Shown here one piece after another: positions 17,658 to 26,746 of a DNA stretch of 64,000 bases. The position numbers were made by a program, and so were the translations under genes. The notes below the pieces were generated by a model. It saw only the letters and a list, made by a program, of their open reading frames with translations. It was not told the origin of the DNA and did not search any database. How positions within the stretch are numbered: the stretch's first letter is position 1; each line of letters opens with the position of its first letter. The stretch covers positions 1 through 64,000 of the forward strand of contig LVWT01000012.1 of assembly GCA_002083405.1 (NCBI GenBank), given 5' to 3'. This DNA comes from Nitrospira sp. SG-bin2 (GTDB lineage: Bacteria > Nitrospirota > Nitrospiria > Nitrospirales > Nitrospiraceae).

Positions 17658-18902
17658 ATGAGCCTCCATCAAGAAACCGTCCTCCTCAACGGGCACATTA
17701 TCGATTCGCTAATTCTGGCGAAGGTGCTGGACATCATCCTGATGATGGGTGGCGCCTTCGACTTGGAAGACATGCATATCGGAACAACAAGGGAAGAGCC
17801 CTCTCGCGCCCGCATCGTCATCCGGGCATCATCGACGACACTCTTGGACGACATTCTCAAAGCGATTCAGCCGCATGGTGCTTGCGCCGAACGTGAGGCG
17901 GACTGTCGAACCGCCGAGGCCCCTGCCGACGGCATTTTCCCCGATGACTTCTATGCCACAACCCATTTGCCCACGCAGATCCGACTCCACGGACAGTGGA
18001 TCGATGTCGATCGGATCGAGATGGATCTCGGCATTCTGGTAGATACGCGGGGAACCGCTGCGCGAGCCCTCCCCATGGGGGACGTTCGTCAAGGAGGCCG
18101 GATCGTGGTCGGCCGCGACGGGGTGCGGGTCGCTCCCTTGCAGCGCCCGCGCGAGCGGGATGTGTTTGGATTCATGGAATCGCAAGTCTCGTCAGAGCGG
18201 CCCCATCACCATATCATCGCCGATGTCGCGGCCCGGATGCGTCAACTCCGGGAAGGGCGCAGGCAGGGACAGGCGGATTCAAGAGTGTTGCTGGCTGGAG
18301 GACCTGCGATTATTCATGCCGGCGGACGGGATGCCTTGACCTGGCTGATCGAGCAGGGGTTTGTCCATCTCCTGTTCTGTGGAAATGCCCTGGCGGCGCA
18401 CGATATGGAAGCAGACTTGTACGGCACGTCGCTGGGCTATGGACTGGCGGCCGGACGAGCGGTTCCGCATGGCCATGAACATCATTTGCGAACGATCAAC
18501 AGAATCCGCGCGATCGGCAGCATCGAGGCAGCGGTCACCTCGGGTGTGGTGAAGCAGGGCATCATGGCAGCCTGTGTCCGTCAGAACGTGCCGGTGGTCA
18601 TGGCCGGAACGATCCGCGATGACGGCCCTCTCCCCGGCGTAATCACCGATTCCGTTCTCGCGCAGAACGCCATGCGCGCCGCGATTCCCGGTGTCGGGTT
18701 GGCCCTGCTGGTCGCCTCCACCTTGCATGCCGTGGCCACGGGGAATCTCCTGCCCGCCACAGTGCCGACCGTATGTGTAGACGTGAATCCCTCTGTACCG
18801 ATCAAACTGTCCGATCGCGGCAGCTTTCAAGCAGTCGGTCTCGTCATGGACGCGGCATCGTTTCTCTCCGAACTGGCGAGACTCCTGGGAAGATCGGCAT
18901 GA
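17658..18902 (+). CDS. Ornithine cyclodeaminase of the TIGR00300 (LOR/SDH-domain) type
   Basis: A 414-residue protein. Residues 1-90 match the LOR/SDH N-terminal domain (VLLNGHIIDSLILAKVLDIIL, GGAFDLEDMHIGTT). Residues about 130-410 form the NAD-binding part with HAGGRDALTWLIEQGFVHLLFCGNALAAHDMEADLYGTSLG. This is the family found as stand-alone archaeal ornithine cyclodeaminase and as the C-terminal half of cyanobacterial AgrE/ArgZ, which converts ornithine to proline plus ammonia. It overlaps the arginine dihydrolase gene by ATGA, so the two halves are encoded separately but coupled. AGGAG lies 5 nt before this ATG. Function is inferred from family and neighbour. Confidence 0.82.
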   Translation: MSLHQETVLLNGHIIDSLILAKVLDIILMMGGAFDLEDMHIGTTREEPSRARIVIRASSTTLLDDILKAIQPHGACAEREADCRTAEAPADGIFPDDFYATTHLPTQIRLHGQWIDVDRIEMDLGILVDTRGTAARALPMGDVRQGGRIVVGRDGVRVAPLQRPRERDVFGFMESQVSSERPHHHIIADVAARMRQLREGRRQGQADSRVLLAGGPAIIHAGGRDALTWLIEQGFVHLLFCGNALAAHDMEADLYGTSLGYGLAAGRAVPHGHEHHLRTINRIRAIGSIEAAVTSGVVKQGIMAACVRQNVPVVMAGTIRDDGPLPGVITDSVLAQNAMRAAIPGVGLALLVASTLHAVATGNLLPATVPTVCVDVNPSVPIKLSDRGSFQAVGLVMDAASFLSELARLLGRSA

Positions 18903-19699
18903 CCCGGCTCCTCGTCTGCCCTCCGGACTATTTTGGAATCGAATATGAAATCAACCCCTGGATGCGCCTCAGCAATCGGGTGGACCATGAACGAGCCGTT
19001 CAACAGTGGCATGGTCTCATGCGTGTCTTTGAACAGGATCTGGGGGTGACACTTGATCGGATGACGCCGGTTGCGGGGCTGCCCGACCTGGTGTTTACGG
19101 CCAATGCCGGTGTCGTGGTCGACTGCACGGCTGTGGTGAGCCGCTTCCGCTATCCTGAGCGGCAACGGGAGGAGGCATACTTCGAAGACTGGTTTCGCGG
19201 GCACGGCTACGCCGTGGTGGCATTGGAGAAGGCATTGTTCTTTGAAGGTGCCGGGGACCTGCTGGGTTTTCCGGATTGTTGGTTCGGCGGCTATCGGCAG
19301 CGATCGGACATCCGTGCATTCCCCCAACTCAGCGAGCGATTCCATCGAGAAGTTATTCCACTCGAACTCGTCGACAGCCGTTTTTACCATCTCGATACAT
19401 GCTTCTGCCCATTGAGTGGAGGGGACCTGCTCTATTTCCCGCCTGCCTTCGATTCCTATGGTCAGTCCGCGATTGCCCAGCGAGTTCCGAAGGACCGGCA
19501 ACTCCCCGTCCCGGAGGATGACGCGTTACGGTTCGCGTGCAACGCGGTCTGCGTCGGAAACCATGTCGTCCTGCCGTCCGGATGTCCGACAACCGAACGC
19601 CTGCTCCAAGCCAGGGGATACCGCACCTATTCCGTTCCTCTCGATGAATTCATGAAATCGGGCGGCTCAGCGAAGTGCCTGACGCTGGCGCTGGACTAG
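18899..19699 (+). CDS. Arginine dihydrolase-type amidinohydrolase (AgrE/ArgZ N-domain-like)
   Basis: A 266-residue guanidino-group-modifying enzyme (amidinotransferase/DDAH fold). Likely catalytic residues are Asn69 in LVFTANAG, Glu116 in FFEGAGD, His164 in RFYHLDTC and Cys260 in GGSAKCLTLAL. The Asn and this Cys context match the cyanobacterial arginine dihydrolase rather than DDAH or arginine deiminase. The enzyme would convert arginine to ornithine, CO2 and two ammonia, feeding the cyclodeaminase encoded just upstream. The ATG overlaps the previous stop by 4 nt. Confidence 0.82.
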   Translation: MTRLLVCPPDYFGIEYEINPWMRLSNRVDHERAVQQWHGLMRVFEQDLGVTLDRMTPVAGLPDLVFTANAGVVVDCTAVVSRFRYPERQREEAYFEDWFRGHGYAVVALEKALFFEGAGDLLGFPDCWFGGYRQRSDIRAFPQLSERFHREVIPLELVDSRFYHLDTCFCPLSGGDLLYFPPAFDSYGQSAIAQRVPKDRQLPVPEDDALRFACNAVCVGNHVVLPSGCPTTERLLQARGYRTYSVPLDEFMKSGGSAKCLTLALD

Positions 19700-19832
19700 A
19701 GTCGTTTTCCAATCAACCTCTTCTCTCACTCCCGACCACCGGCTAGCCACACATATCCTCATTACGCAGTCAGTGACGGAAGATTGCCGAACCTATGTGT
19801 TCGGGACCAATCGACCGGAGAGGACCACGCTT

Positions 19833-20960
19833 CTACGGTTGAGCTGCTCTGGCCTTGAGGCAATCCTGGACGAATCCCTGCCCTGCCGAATCCTTGACCG
19901 TGGTCGGTTCCATGGTGACCAGAAACGCCTGCACTCGGGGATCCTCAAATTTGCAGAGATTGCTGAGGCCAAAGAGGTGAATGGCCTCCACGTGTGATTG
20001 TGCGGCCTGAATGAAGAACGGGACCAGACCATTCAGGTCATGACTGAGACTCTGAGCCGGAAAGCCATACATATGAAAATCGTACAATCGGAGGTTATTC
20101 CGTTCGGCTGGAGATACTTGTTCGACTGCCCGTGAGAACGCGACCCAGTCCTCGACACCCAATTCTCGCCCTAAGACTGCGAAGGGGTTACTGGTTCTCG
20201 GTCTTGGGCTCAAGAAGGTCTGCGATTTCCTTGACGAGGGCTCAAACTCCTCATACCAGTAGCGACTCCATGTGACTCTAAATCGGCGATCAATTTGATT
20301 GATCCCCCGTTCCGTGGCCACCCACACCGTCTTAGTAAAGGGATCATCCCGCAGCATCCGAATCACCCCACCGGTCAACCCCGATTGGGCAGTGATCGAC
20401 TGGAGTTTCTGCCGCTTGTGCCACGCTTGCACCACAATCCCCTCGGCCTTGCCGTCACCCCCTTCACCGAATGTTGCGGTGCCCAACCAGACCTGTGGAC
20501 CAATAATCTCGAGGGCCGTCACGGTACTGCAGGGCTTGAGCACGTCGGGAAAGCGGCGCTGCTGGTAGCGCAGGACATGGGCTTCATCGACTCCTTCGTC
20601 GCAGGACCCGGGCGTTTGTTCAAATTCCTCTCCACCTGTGGTGCGGAGGATCTTCGGGCCATACTGAGGCGAATCGGAGGGTTTCGGCGGCCACGGCTTG
20701 GGGAACTGCTGGGCGAAGGTCTGCGCATCGAGCTGTTGCACGTCTTGGACCTGCCGGTCGACGCGAAACAACCGGCCATCTTGTGACACGATGCCCACCG
20801 AGGAAGGGTTGAACAGGATGTTCTCGACATACGGAAGGGTATCCGTCTCCCGAAACTCGATGCCCCCGGCTGCGCAGATGATGGAGACACCGAACAGGAA
20901 ACCGGTGAGGACCAGCGCCGTCATCGTCCGAACCGTCCAGCGTGACTGGATTGTGCTCAC
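19833..20960 (-). CDS. Exported hypothetical protein
   Basis: A 375-residue protein with a signal peptide: basic N terminus, then TALVLTGFLFGVSIICAAGG. The mature part includes propeller-like short blades (VGIVSQDGRLFRVDR, TKTVWVATERGINQIDRRF), suggesting a partial beta-propeller, but no family is recognised. It is the third gene of a minus-strand set with 21010 and 23081. The start is uncertain: GTG 20960 is chosen because it follows the upstream stop (21010), has CAGGAG about 11 nt upstream, and gives a good signal peptide. ATG 20924 or ATG 21032 are alternatives. Confidence 0.6.
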   Translation of the reverse strand: MSTIQSRWTVRTMTALVLTGFLFGVSIICAAGGIEFRETDTLPYVENILFNPSSVGIVSQDGRLFRVDRQVQDVQQLDAQTFAQQFPKPWPPKPSDSPQYGPKILRTTGGEEFEQTPGSCDEGVDEAHVLRYQQRRFPDVLKPCSTVTALEIIGPQVWLGTATFGEGGDGKAEGIVVQAWHKRQKLQSITAQSGLTGGVIRMLRDDPFTKTVWVATERGINQIDRRFRVTWSRYWYEEFEPSSRKSQTFLSPRPRTSNPFAVLGRELGVEDWVAFSRAVEQVSPAERNNLRLYDFHMYGFPAQSLSHDLNGLVPFFIQAAQSHVEAIHLFGLSNLCKFEDPRVQAFLVTMEPTTVKDSAGQGFVQDCLKARAAQP

Positions 20961-21009
20961 GCCTCGGGTGACTCCTGAGACGGTCCCAGCATGTAAGCCT
21001 AGCAGAGGC

Positions 21010-23097
21010 CTATGGCGTCTTCGTGGAATCATAGTTCTGTCCATCGTTAATCGGCATGGACTGTTGCCCTTGATCATGGGGCACACCCACCGTGACACGT
21101 CCTGTGCACGATCCTCCCTTCCCGTCGCTGGCTTTAAATGACAACGCATACACTCGACCATTACCAGTCCCTGATCGTTCGCTTCTCAGTTGAGCTTGCG
21201 AGGTCTCAACCCCGAACCCGTCCGGGGCTGTATCCCCATCCCCTAACCCGTTCACGGGCTCATCCTGCGTAATCGCCGTGATCGTGATGGTGATCGGGTC
21301 GCCATTTGGATCCGTGACTCCTTGCACCGACACGGTCGCCAGTCTATGGTTCGGCGGCCACAATCGATCCGTACTTGGACCTGCCGTCGTACAGATGGGA
21401 GCATCATTAGGAGTACCGGCGAACGCGTGGGGAACGACCACTGATTGTGAGGTGTTCAGAATGTTGAAGGAACAATTATTTTCCTCTTGCAATTCGGTCA
21501 CCTGACGATGGGCATCCGCGCAGGCTGCGAGATTGTACGTCCCCAAGGGGAACCCAGGCGGCATGGTCAAGGTGATCGGCGGACTCTTGCTGATTTCCCC
21601 TGGGGCAAGCGCGGGAACCGACCGTTCACCAAGGACGAGCGCCGTATCCGGATCGACGCCGGCCGTGGGCGAGAGATAATACCGGGTGATGCTGGGCCCG
21701 ACCGCCACCGTCCCGGTGTTTCGCGTCCATTCGGTAATCGTCACTGGATTGCCGCTCTGAGATTGAAGGACAGACGGCGCAAACAGTGGGACGACCACGT
21801 CCGGACCGCCATCCCAGGTCACCATCGCATAAGCATGTTCCTCGAACACCTCGCCTCCCAGTCCAGCAGCCACCCGATCGGTGCCGAGTCCTGAACTGGT
21901 CAAGCTCAACGGTGCCTGGCCGGTGGCATCCGTCGTCTGTGAGAAATCGAATCCACTGTTCGGGCCGTCCGTCACTCGGAATGTCACCGTATAGTTGGGC
22001 ACGGGTGGATGAGTAGACACCGCCACATTAATCACTTTGGCCGTGATGGTGCGAATCGTGCCGATTGGTGATGTGGCGGTTCCCGGCGTGAGGGTGATCT
22101 GTGGTTCCAGGGGTTCTACCGTATCGCCCGTGTTGTCACGAAGCGCTTGGGCATTCAACAAGACCAGTGCCGCGACTTCCTCTCTGCGCTGGGCAGGCGT
22201 CGAGGACGAGATCGTTTGGATGAGCGTGTTGAGGCGGGTCTTCGCGAGCGTTCCATCTTGAGCCTCAACCGCTTGGCGCGCCGAGGCCAACTGAGTGACC
22301 AAGGCGTTCGCCAACGTCAGATCAGGGATCCAGCCAAGCTGAATGGTCTGGTTGAGGTCATCCTGCAGTTGTTCCCAATGTCCAAAGGTTCCGGCCGTCA
22401 CGCCAGACGGACCGAGTGTCCGAGCGCGAAAGACGATCGTTTGCCTGATTTGCTCTGATGCCTGCTCGATCTCTGGCGTCGAATCGCCTTCCGAATTTAA
22501 GACAAGGTTCCAGAATGGAACCGCTTCTGTTGTCTTGAGGGTCGGCAGCCCCCGGCTTCGAAGAATCAGCCCGGAAATGCTGCCTCCTGGCCCCACATTC
22601 GGTGTATCGTCCAGTGACCAGAACTGGGCCAGTCCCGTCTTCGTCAGCCCACCAGACCATCCCGCCGGCACTTGCTGGCCGAATGCCACGAGATACCCAC
22701 TCGACACAGGGAGATCAAGGGGACTGATCGGACTCACCATGTCGTCGAACGAGAGCGTGCTGATTCCATACGGGATGGTCAGATCGGTGGAATCGAACGC
22801 TGGCACAAAGGCGCGTGGAAACTTGGTGGTGGCATCGACGGTGATCATCCAAATTTGTCCGGTATTGGAGGAGGGGTTCGTGACGGTATAGTTGTAGCTG
22901 TAGATCTGGCTCGTCGGGTCGAATGTCACGGCCGCTCGAGTTTGGACGCCCGTCAACGTCGGTGTGGGAAGCAGTCCAACGTCGGCCTGGACCATTGCGC
23001 CGGGAAGACTGACAGTCCACATGACGCCGATGGTTGAAACGACGACCCTCAACCGGCGCCACCTCGATGAGTAGTCACGGTTACTTAAAACGCGCAT
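21010..23097 (-). CDS. Secreted protein with Ig-like/CARDB-type repeats
   Basis: A 695-residue exported protein. A long basic N-region and signal peptide end near AMVQADVG. Residues about 30-200 look like a beta-sandwich (YSYNYTVTNPSSNTGQIW). Residues about 340-420 are Ig-like. Residues about 440-540 match a CARDB-type adhesion domain (ITRYYLSPTAGVDPDTALVLGERSV, PPGFPLGTYNLAACADAHRQVTELQEENNC). The last part has a PPNHRLATVSVQGVTDPNGDP motif common in large surface proteins. A near-perfect GGAGGT lies 7 nt before ATG 23097, inside the 3' end of the preceding gene (17-nt overlap), so translation is probably coupled. A cell-surface or extracellular role is inferred. Confidence 0.8.
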   Translation of the reverse strand: MRVLSNRDYSSRWRRLRVVVSTIGVMWTVSLPGAMVQADVGLLPTPTLTGVQTRAAVTFDPTSQIYSYNYTVTNPSSNTGQIWMITVDATTKFPRAFVPAFDSTDLTIPYGISTLSFDDMVSPISPLDLPVSSGYLVAFGQQVPAGWSGGLTKTGLAQFWSLDDTPNVGPGGSISGLILRSRGLPTLKTTEAVPFWNLVLNSEGDSTPEIEQASEQIRQTIVFRARTLGPSGVTAGTFGHWEQLQDDLNQTIQLGWIPDLTLANALVTQLASARQAVEAQDGTLAKTRLNTLIQTISSSTPAQRREEVAALVLLNAQALRDNTGDTVEPLEPQITLTPGTATSPIGTIRTITAKVINVAVSTHPPVPNYTVTFRVTDGPNSGFDFSQTTDATGQAPLSLTSSGLGTDRVAAGLGGEVFEEHAYAMVTWDGGPDVVVPLFAPSVLQSQSGNPVTITEWTRNTGTVAVGPSITRYYLSPTAGVDPDTALVLGERSVPALAPGEISKSPPITLTMPPGFPLGTYNLAACADAHRQVTELQEENNCSFNILNTSQSVVVPHAFAGTPNDAPICTTAGPSTDRLWPPNHRLATVSVQGVTDPNGDPITITITAITQDEPVNGLGDGDTAPDGFGVETSQAQLRSERSGTGNGRVYALSFKASDGKGGSCTGRVTVGVPHDQGQQSMPINDGQNYDSTKTP

Positions 23098-23965
23098 GGT
23101 ACCCACCTCCCTTATCCACATGGCAAATCCGATACCCGACATTGTGTCTATCGAGAATTGCTTGATACCGCTTGTCTGTAAAGCAGCTGGTTGATCGCCC
23201 TCCGAGATCCGTGGAGTTGAAATCCGCATCTTTACCGAGTCGGTGAGATGCATGCTCACCACCCTCGGTGTACCCGGCTGCCAGGTCGAATTTGCCTCCC
23301 CGCGGGAGGCTTAAATCGTTCACGGAGAGCCCTTGCCCTGACACGTAGAAATAGTCCTGCGCAATGGCGCTCACGCCCGAGACGGCATCACTGGTACCTG
23401 AAACACCCCTTTTATGCAGTCCCACTGAGGCAGGAGAACGGATGACTCGATAGAAGTCGCCCTCCAGCGGCAAGTCCCCCAACCCGTCAACTCCGATATC
23501 TTCGGTGAAATTGAAATTGCACGGGGTAATGCAGACCCACCCGGGCGGAGGAATGATAAACCCAGTAACTAAGATGCGTCCGGCAAACTGCGGTATTCGG
23601 TGCAGAATGACGGCGACGGTACCCTCCGTCTGAGTATGAACGGCATAGGGGTCTGGATTCGAATCTGTGCAGGCGATACACACAAACCCATTGGCCGCAC
23701 CCTGGCTCAGATCGGACAACGGAAATGTCCCCGAATGAGTGTGACCACCCTGGCTCGCTGGGTCGTTGTCTGGAGGGTTTAACCCATGTTTCACCTGACA
23801 GTTGAGCAAGTTGCCAGTAAAGGCATCGTAGCAGGAAAGTATGTGAAACTATTCCGTCACGGTCGGGTTAATGGGTTGCGCCTTCGAAGGAATAATACTT
23901 TGCGAGAACGCCGGCCCCTCAAACAATAAAATGCTCACGAATAAAACTCCAATCAACTTGTGCAT
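23081..23965 (-). pseudogene. Exported protein gene interrupted by an in-frame amber codon
   Basis: From ATG 23965 the frame encodes a classic signal peptide (MHKLIGVLFVSILLF...AFSQS) with AAGGAG 8 nt upstream. It runs 38 codons, meets TAG at 23849-23851, then continues open in the same frame for 255 more codons to the stop at 23081. The continuation reads as genuine protein without a gap: FHILSCYDAFTGNLLNCQVKHG just after the stop, then Cys pairs (CIACTDSNPD, CITPCNF). The main part could start only at a TTG (23809), which would lack the signal peptide. A single nonsense mutation, a sequencing error or readthrough would each explain it. The family is not recognised. It is the first gene of the operon leading to 21010 and 19833. 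Confidence 0.75.
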
Positions 23966-24295
23966 GGCAGCGTCTCCTTCTTCTCAGCAACCGGCAGACC
24001 CAACTAAGGTTTCTCTGTGGCGGCAGTGCACAAGCGTTCCGCATGAGCTTCCCCAGAACCTCGGAACAAGCGTACCAGAAAATGTGCATGCCACAGCCGC
24101 GCTTCAGATATCACAACCTGTTGCTTACAAATAGATATAAATTATGAAAGATATTAGAGATGAATGGCACTAACCGGGAAGATGACCCTCAGATGTTGCT
24201 TTCCTTGAGATGTCAGCCGCAGCCGTTAATCTGGAAAGCGGTTATCTCTCACGCACTTTTGAGCTTGACGAATCACGTATTGATGATTGACGCAC

Positions 24296-24652
24296 TCATT
24301 TCTTCCGCAACAAAAACGCTCCATAGAAGCCGGCGATCGCGATCGTCACCAGTTCGATAGTCAGGAGCATGCGGCTCACGACAGCCTCAGCAGTCGGGGG
24401 AGAGAGGATGAACGAGAGCCCGAGAAACTCCGGCTGCTGATCGGGAGGAGTTTCCCAGGGGGGGCACAGCACAGCGAGGATCAGGGCAGCGACCATTCCA
24501 TACAACACCGTGATGTTCATCTGCTCCGGCACGTCGGCATCGGGGCGAGAAACCGAGGCTTTACCTCCACTCCCGTCGAGCCGACGGCCACAATGTGTGC
24601 AGAAACGATTGATCTCGGGTTGTGAGCGGTTGCAGGAGGAACACGATTGCAT
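24296..24652 (-). CDS. Zinc-ribbon membrane protein
   Basis: A 118-residue protein. An N-terminal zinc ribbon is formed by CSSC and CTHC (residues 4-23), then a short linker and two membrane helices (about 47-65 and 92-113). The layout is that of small zinc-ribbon membrane proteins of unknown role found across bacteria. It is placed alone between an exported-protein operon and a beta-barrel gene. Only a weak ribosome site is seen. Confidence 0.7.
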   Translation of the reverse strand: MQSCSSCNRSQPEINRFCTHCGRRLDGSGGKASVSRPDADVPEQMNITVLYGMVAALILAVLCPPWETPPDQQPEFLGLSFILSPPTAEAVVSRMLLTIELVTIAIAGFYGAFLLRKK

Positions 24653-24745
24653 CAGCTGTTTCCCAGCTTACGGACAGTCCGAATCACCGCCGTAGGCTAC
24701 ACGGACTGATGCTGATTTACTAGATGCATGATCGAGCGCGCGCTA

Positions 24746-25459
24746 TTAGAAATGGACGCTGAGACCGCCTGAAGCGTGAATGGGCATGTAGGTGGCGTCG
24801 AACCCGAAAAAGTTGGAGTTTTCCTCAAAACTGAATCGAACGTAGTTAAACTTTCCCTCTGCAAATATAGACATATGTCTCGTCAAGTAGTACCTGAGGC
24901 CGGCAAGAGCGTTCAGGCCAAATTTCGTGCTCGATTGGGAGCTGTCGCCTTGGGTGATCGAAGGATCGTTGATTCGAGCCATGAATATACCGGGACCGAA
25001 ACCGATATACGGCTGAAGCCTAGTTCCCGGATAGCGAAACATCAGATTGAGAGGCGCAATTGTCAGCACTCGAAAATGCACACCGGGAAGCTCGACAGTC
25101 CCGACGGGACCCGAAGGCCCACTGAATGTGATCGGTTGCTGCTTGATGTGGGGAGTAGTGTGGTAGGCTTCTGCTTCCAGACCAAGCCATGGAACTGCCT
25201 TGAAATAGTGCCCGATCTTGCCTCCAAAGAGAATCGACTCATCAAGAGATTGTGCGGAGACTCTCGCTCCAGGAACAATCAATTGGCCAGTCAGCTCCCC
25301 CTCACCCAGACTCTTCCCCGCTACCGACGGCAACGTCACACCAAATTGTCCAGCGATGTAGGTTTCAGCATACGAGCGGGGGACATTCGCAGCGGCGACA
25401 CATGCCACAACGAGCACCGATATTCCGAACCACCGAATGGCTGTTGATATCATATTCAT
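24746..25459 (-). CDS. Outer-membrane beta-barrel protein
   Basis: A 237-residue protein with a signal peptide ending near RSYAET. It then shows alternating beta strands typical of an eight-stranded OmpA/OmpW-like barrel: GKIGHYFKAVPWLGLEAEAYHT, YPGTRLQPYIGFGPGIFMARI, FGLNALAGLRYYLTRHMSIFAEGKF and a terminal Phe (GGLSVHF), the usual signal for outer-membrane insertion. GAGGG lies upstream of ATG 25459. It is monocistronic and its function is unknown. Confidence 0.85.
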   Translation of the reverse strand: MNMISTAIRWFGISVLVVACVAAANVPRSYAETYIAGQFGVTLPSVAGKSLGEGELTGQLIVPGARVSAQSLDESILFGGKIGHYFKAVPWLGLEAEAYHTTPHIKQQPITFSGPSGPVGTVELPGVHFRVLTIAPLNLMFRYPGTRLQPYIGFGPGIFMARINDPSITQGDSSQSSTKFGLNALAGLRYYLTRHMSIFAEGKFNYVRFSFEENSNFFGFDATYMPIHASGGLSVHF

Positions 25460-25711
25460 TACGAACCCTCTCACATCCTACAGATTTCTGTTCCTGCTTC
25501 GATGCTAACTCTTGGGATTATTCTGACAAAGTCATTTCTCAATTCATGAGAATGAGCAAACCACATGCCATCATTTGGATTTATACACGTGCGATTGGAA
25601 TCGCACACTTGACAGAATCGAGAGGCTCGTTCCATTCGTTGACAGACGATCAGGGCCTTCCTATAATTCGCTCCGCCCAATCGGCTATCGTCCATCGTTT
25701 TCCTCCAATCC

Positions 25712-26746
25712 ATGGGATTTTCCAACATGCAGGCAGTCAGCACTATGGGTGTGATTGGGGCCGGAGCCTGGGGGACCGCGTTGGCCAAACATCTGGCCGA
25801 AAAGGGGGTGACGGTCAGGCTCTGGGCTTACGAACCTGACGTGGCGCAGGCGATCAATGCCAGGCACGAAAACACGACGTTTCTTCCCGACGTGACACTG
25901 CCGCGGACGCTCGTCGCAACATCATCGATCGCCGATGCGGTTGACGGCTGCCAGGCCATCTTATTCGTCGTCCCCTCACATGTGACCAGATCGGTACTCA
26001 CGGCACTCGCGCCATGTATGGCTAAGCCCATTCCCCTGATCAGCGCGACAAAAGGGATTGAAGAGGAAACCGCCAAACTCATGACGCAAGTGATGGACGA
26101 CGTGCTTCCTCTACCGATGAGACCCATGATCATGGCCTTGTCCGGCCCGAGCTTCGCCGCGGAACTCAGTGCGGGGAAACCGACGGCGCTCTGTCTGGCC
26201 GGACGTGAACCAGCCCTTGTGCAACAGTTTCAACACACGCTGATGACCCCGGTTTTTCGCGTGTACGCCGATACCGATGTCATCGGCGTCCAGCTCGGCG
26301 GCGCCCTGAAGAACGTCATGGCGCTGGCGGCCGGTGTGGTCGATGGATTGGAGCTTGGGCTGAATGCGCGCGCCGCGCTGATCACCAGAGGATTGGCCGA
26401 GATCGTTCGCTTGGGCACGGCGATGGGAGCCGATGCGCGGACATTCTACGGACTCTCCGGCATCGGCGATCTGGTGCTGACCTGCACGGGAACACTCAGT
26501 CGAAACCACACAGTGGGAGTGCGGCTCGGCAAGGGCGAGCCGCTGGATACAATTATGGGCGGGATGCACGCAGTCGCGGAAGGCGTGCGGACGGCGCGCG
26601 CGGCCCTGGTATTGGCGAGACAGCACGACGTAGACATGCCCATCACACAGGAGATCAATGAAGTGTTGTTCAACCAGAAGCCCTGCCGGAAAGCCGTCAG
26701 CGATTTGATGGAGCGAGACGCCAAACCTGAAAAAGGATCAGCATGA
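25712..26746 (+). CDS. gpsA: Glycerol-3-phosphate dehydrogenase [NAD(P)+]
   Basis: A 344-residue GpsA making sn-glycerol-3-phosphate for phospholipids from dihydroxyacetone phosphate. The dinucleotide motif is GVIGAGAWGTALA near residue 13. The family blocks FVVPSHVTRSVL, ALSGPSFAAEL, GVQLGGALKNVMALAAGVVDGL (catalytic Lys) and GLSGIGDLVLTCTGTLSRN are all present. Start codons at 25712, 25727 and 25745 are all in frame and none has a clear ribosome site; the first is given. larB starts within the stop codon (ATGA overlap). Confidence 0.93.
   Translation: MGFSNMQAVSTMGVIGAGAWGTALAKHLAEKGVTVRLWAYEPDVAQAINARHENTTFLPDVTLPRTLVATSSIADAVDGCQAILFVVPSHVTRSVLTALAPCMAKPIPLISATKGIEEETAKLMTQVMDDVLPLPMRPMIMALSGPSFAAELSAGKPTALCLAGREPALVQQFQHTLMTPVFRVYADTDVIGVQLGGALKNVMALAAGVVDGLELGLNARAALITRGLAEIVRLGTAMGADARTFYGLSGIGDLVLTCTGTLSRNHTVGVRLGKGEPLDTIMGGMHAVAEGVRTARAALVLARQHDVDMPITQEINEVLFNQKPCRKAVSDLMERDAKPEKGSA

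Noticed and set aside
23849..23851. Amber codon as programmed pyrrolysine or suppressor site
   Set aside because: No downstream stem-loop or tRNA evidence in the window; mutation or sequence error is simpler, so it is reported as an interrupted gene.
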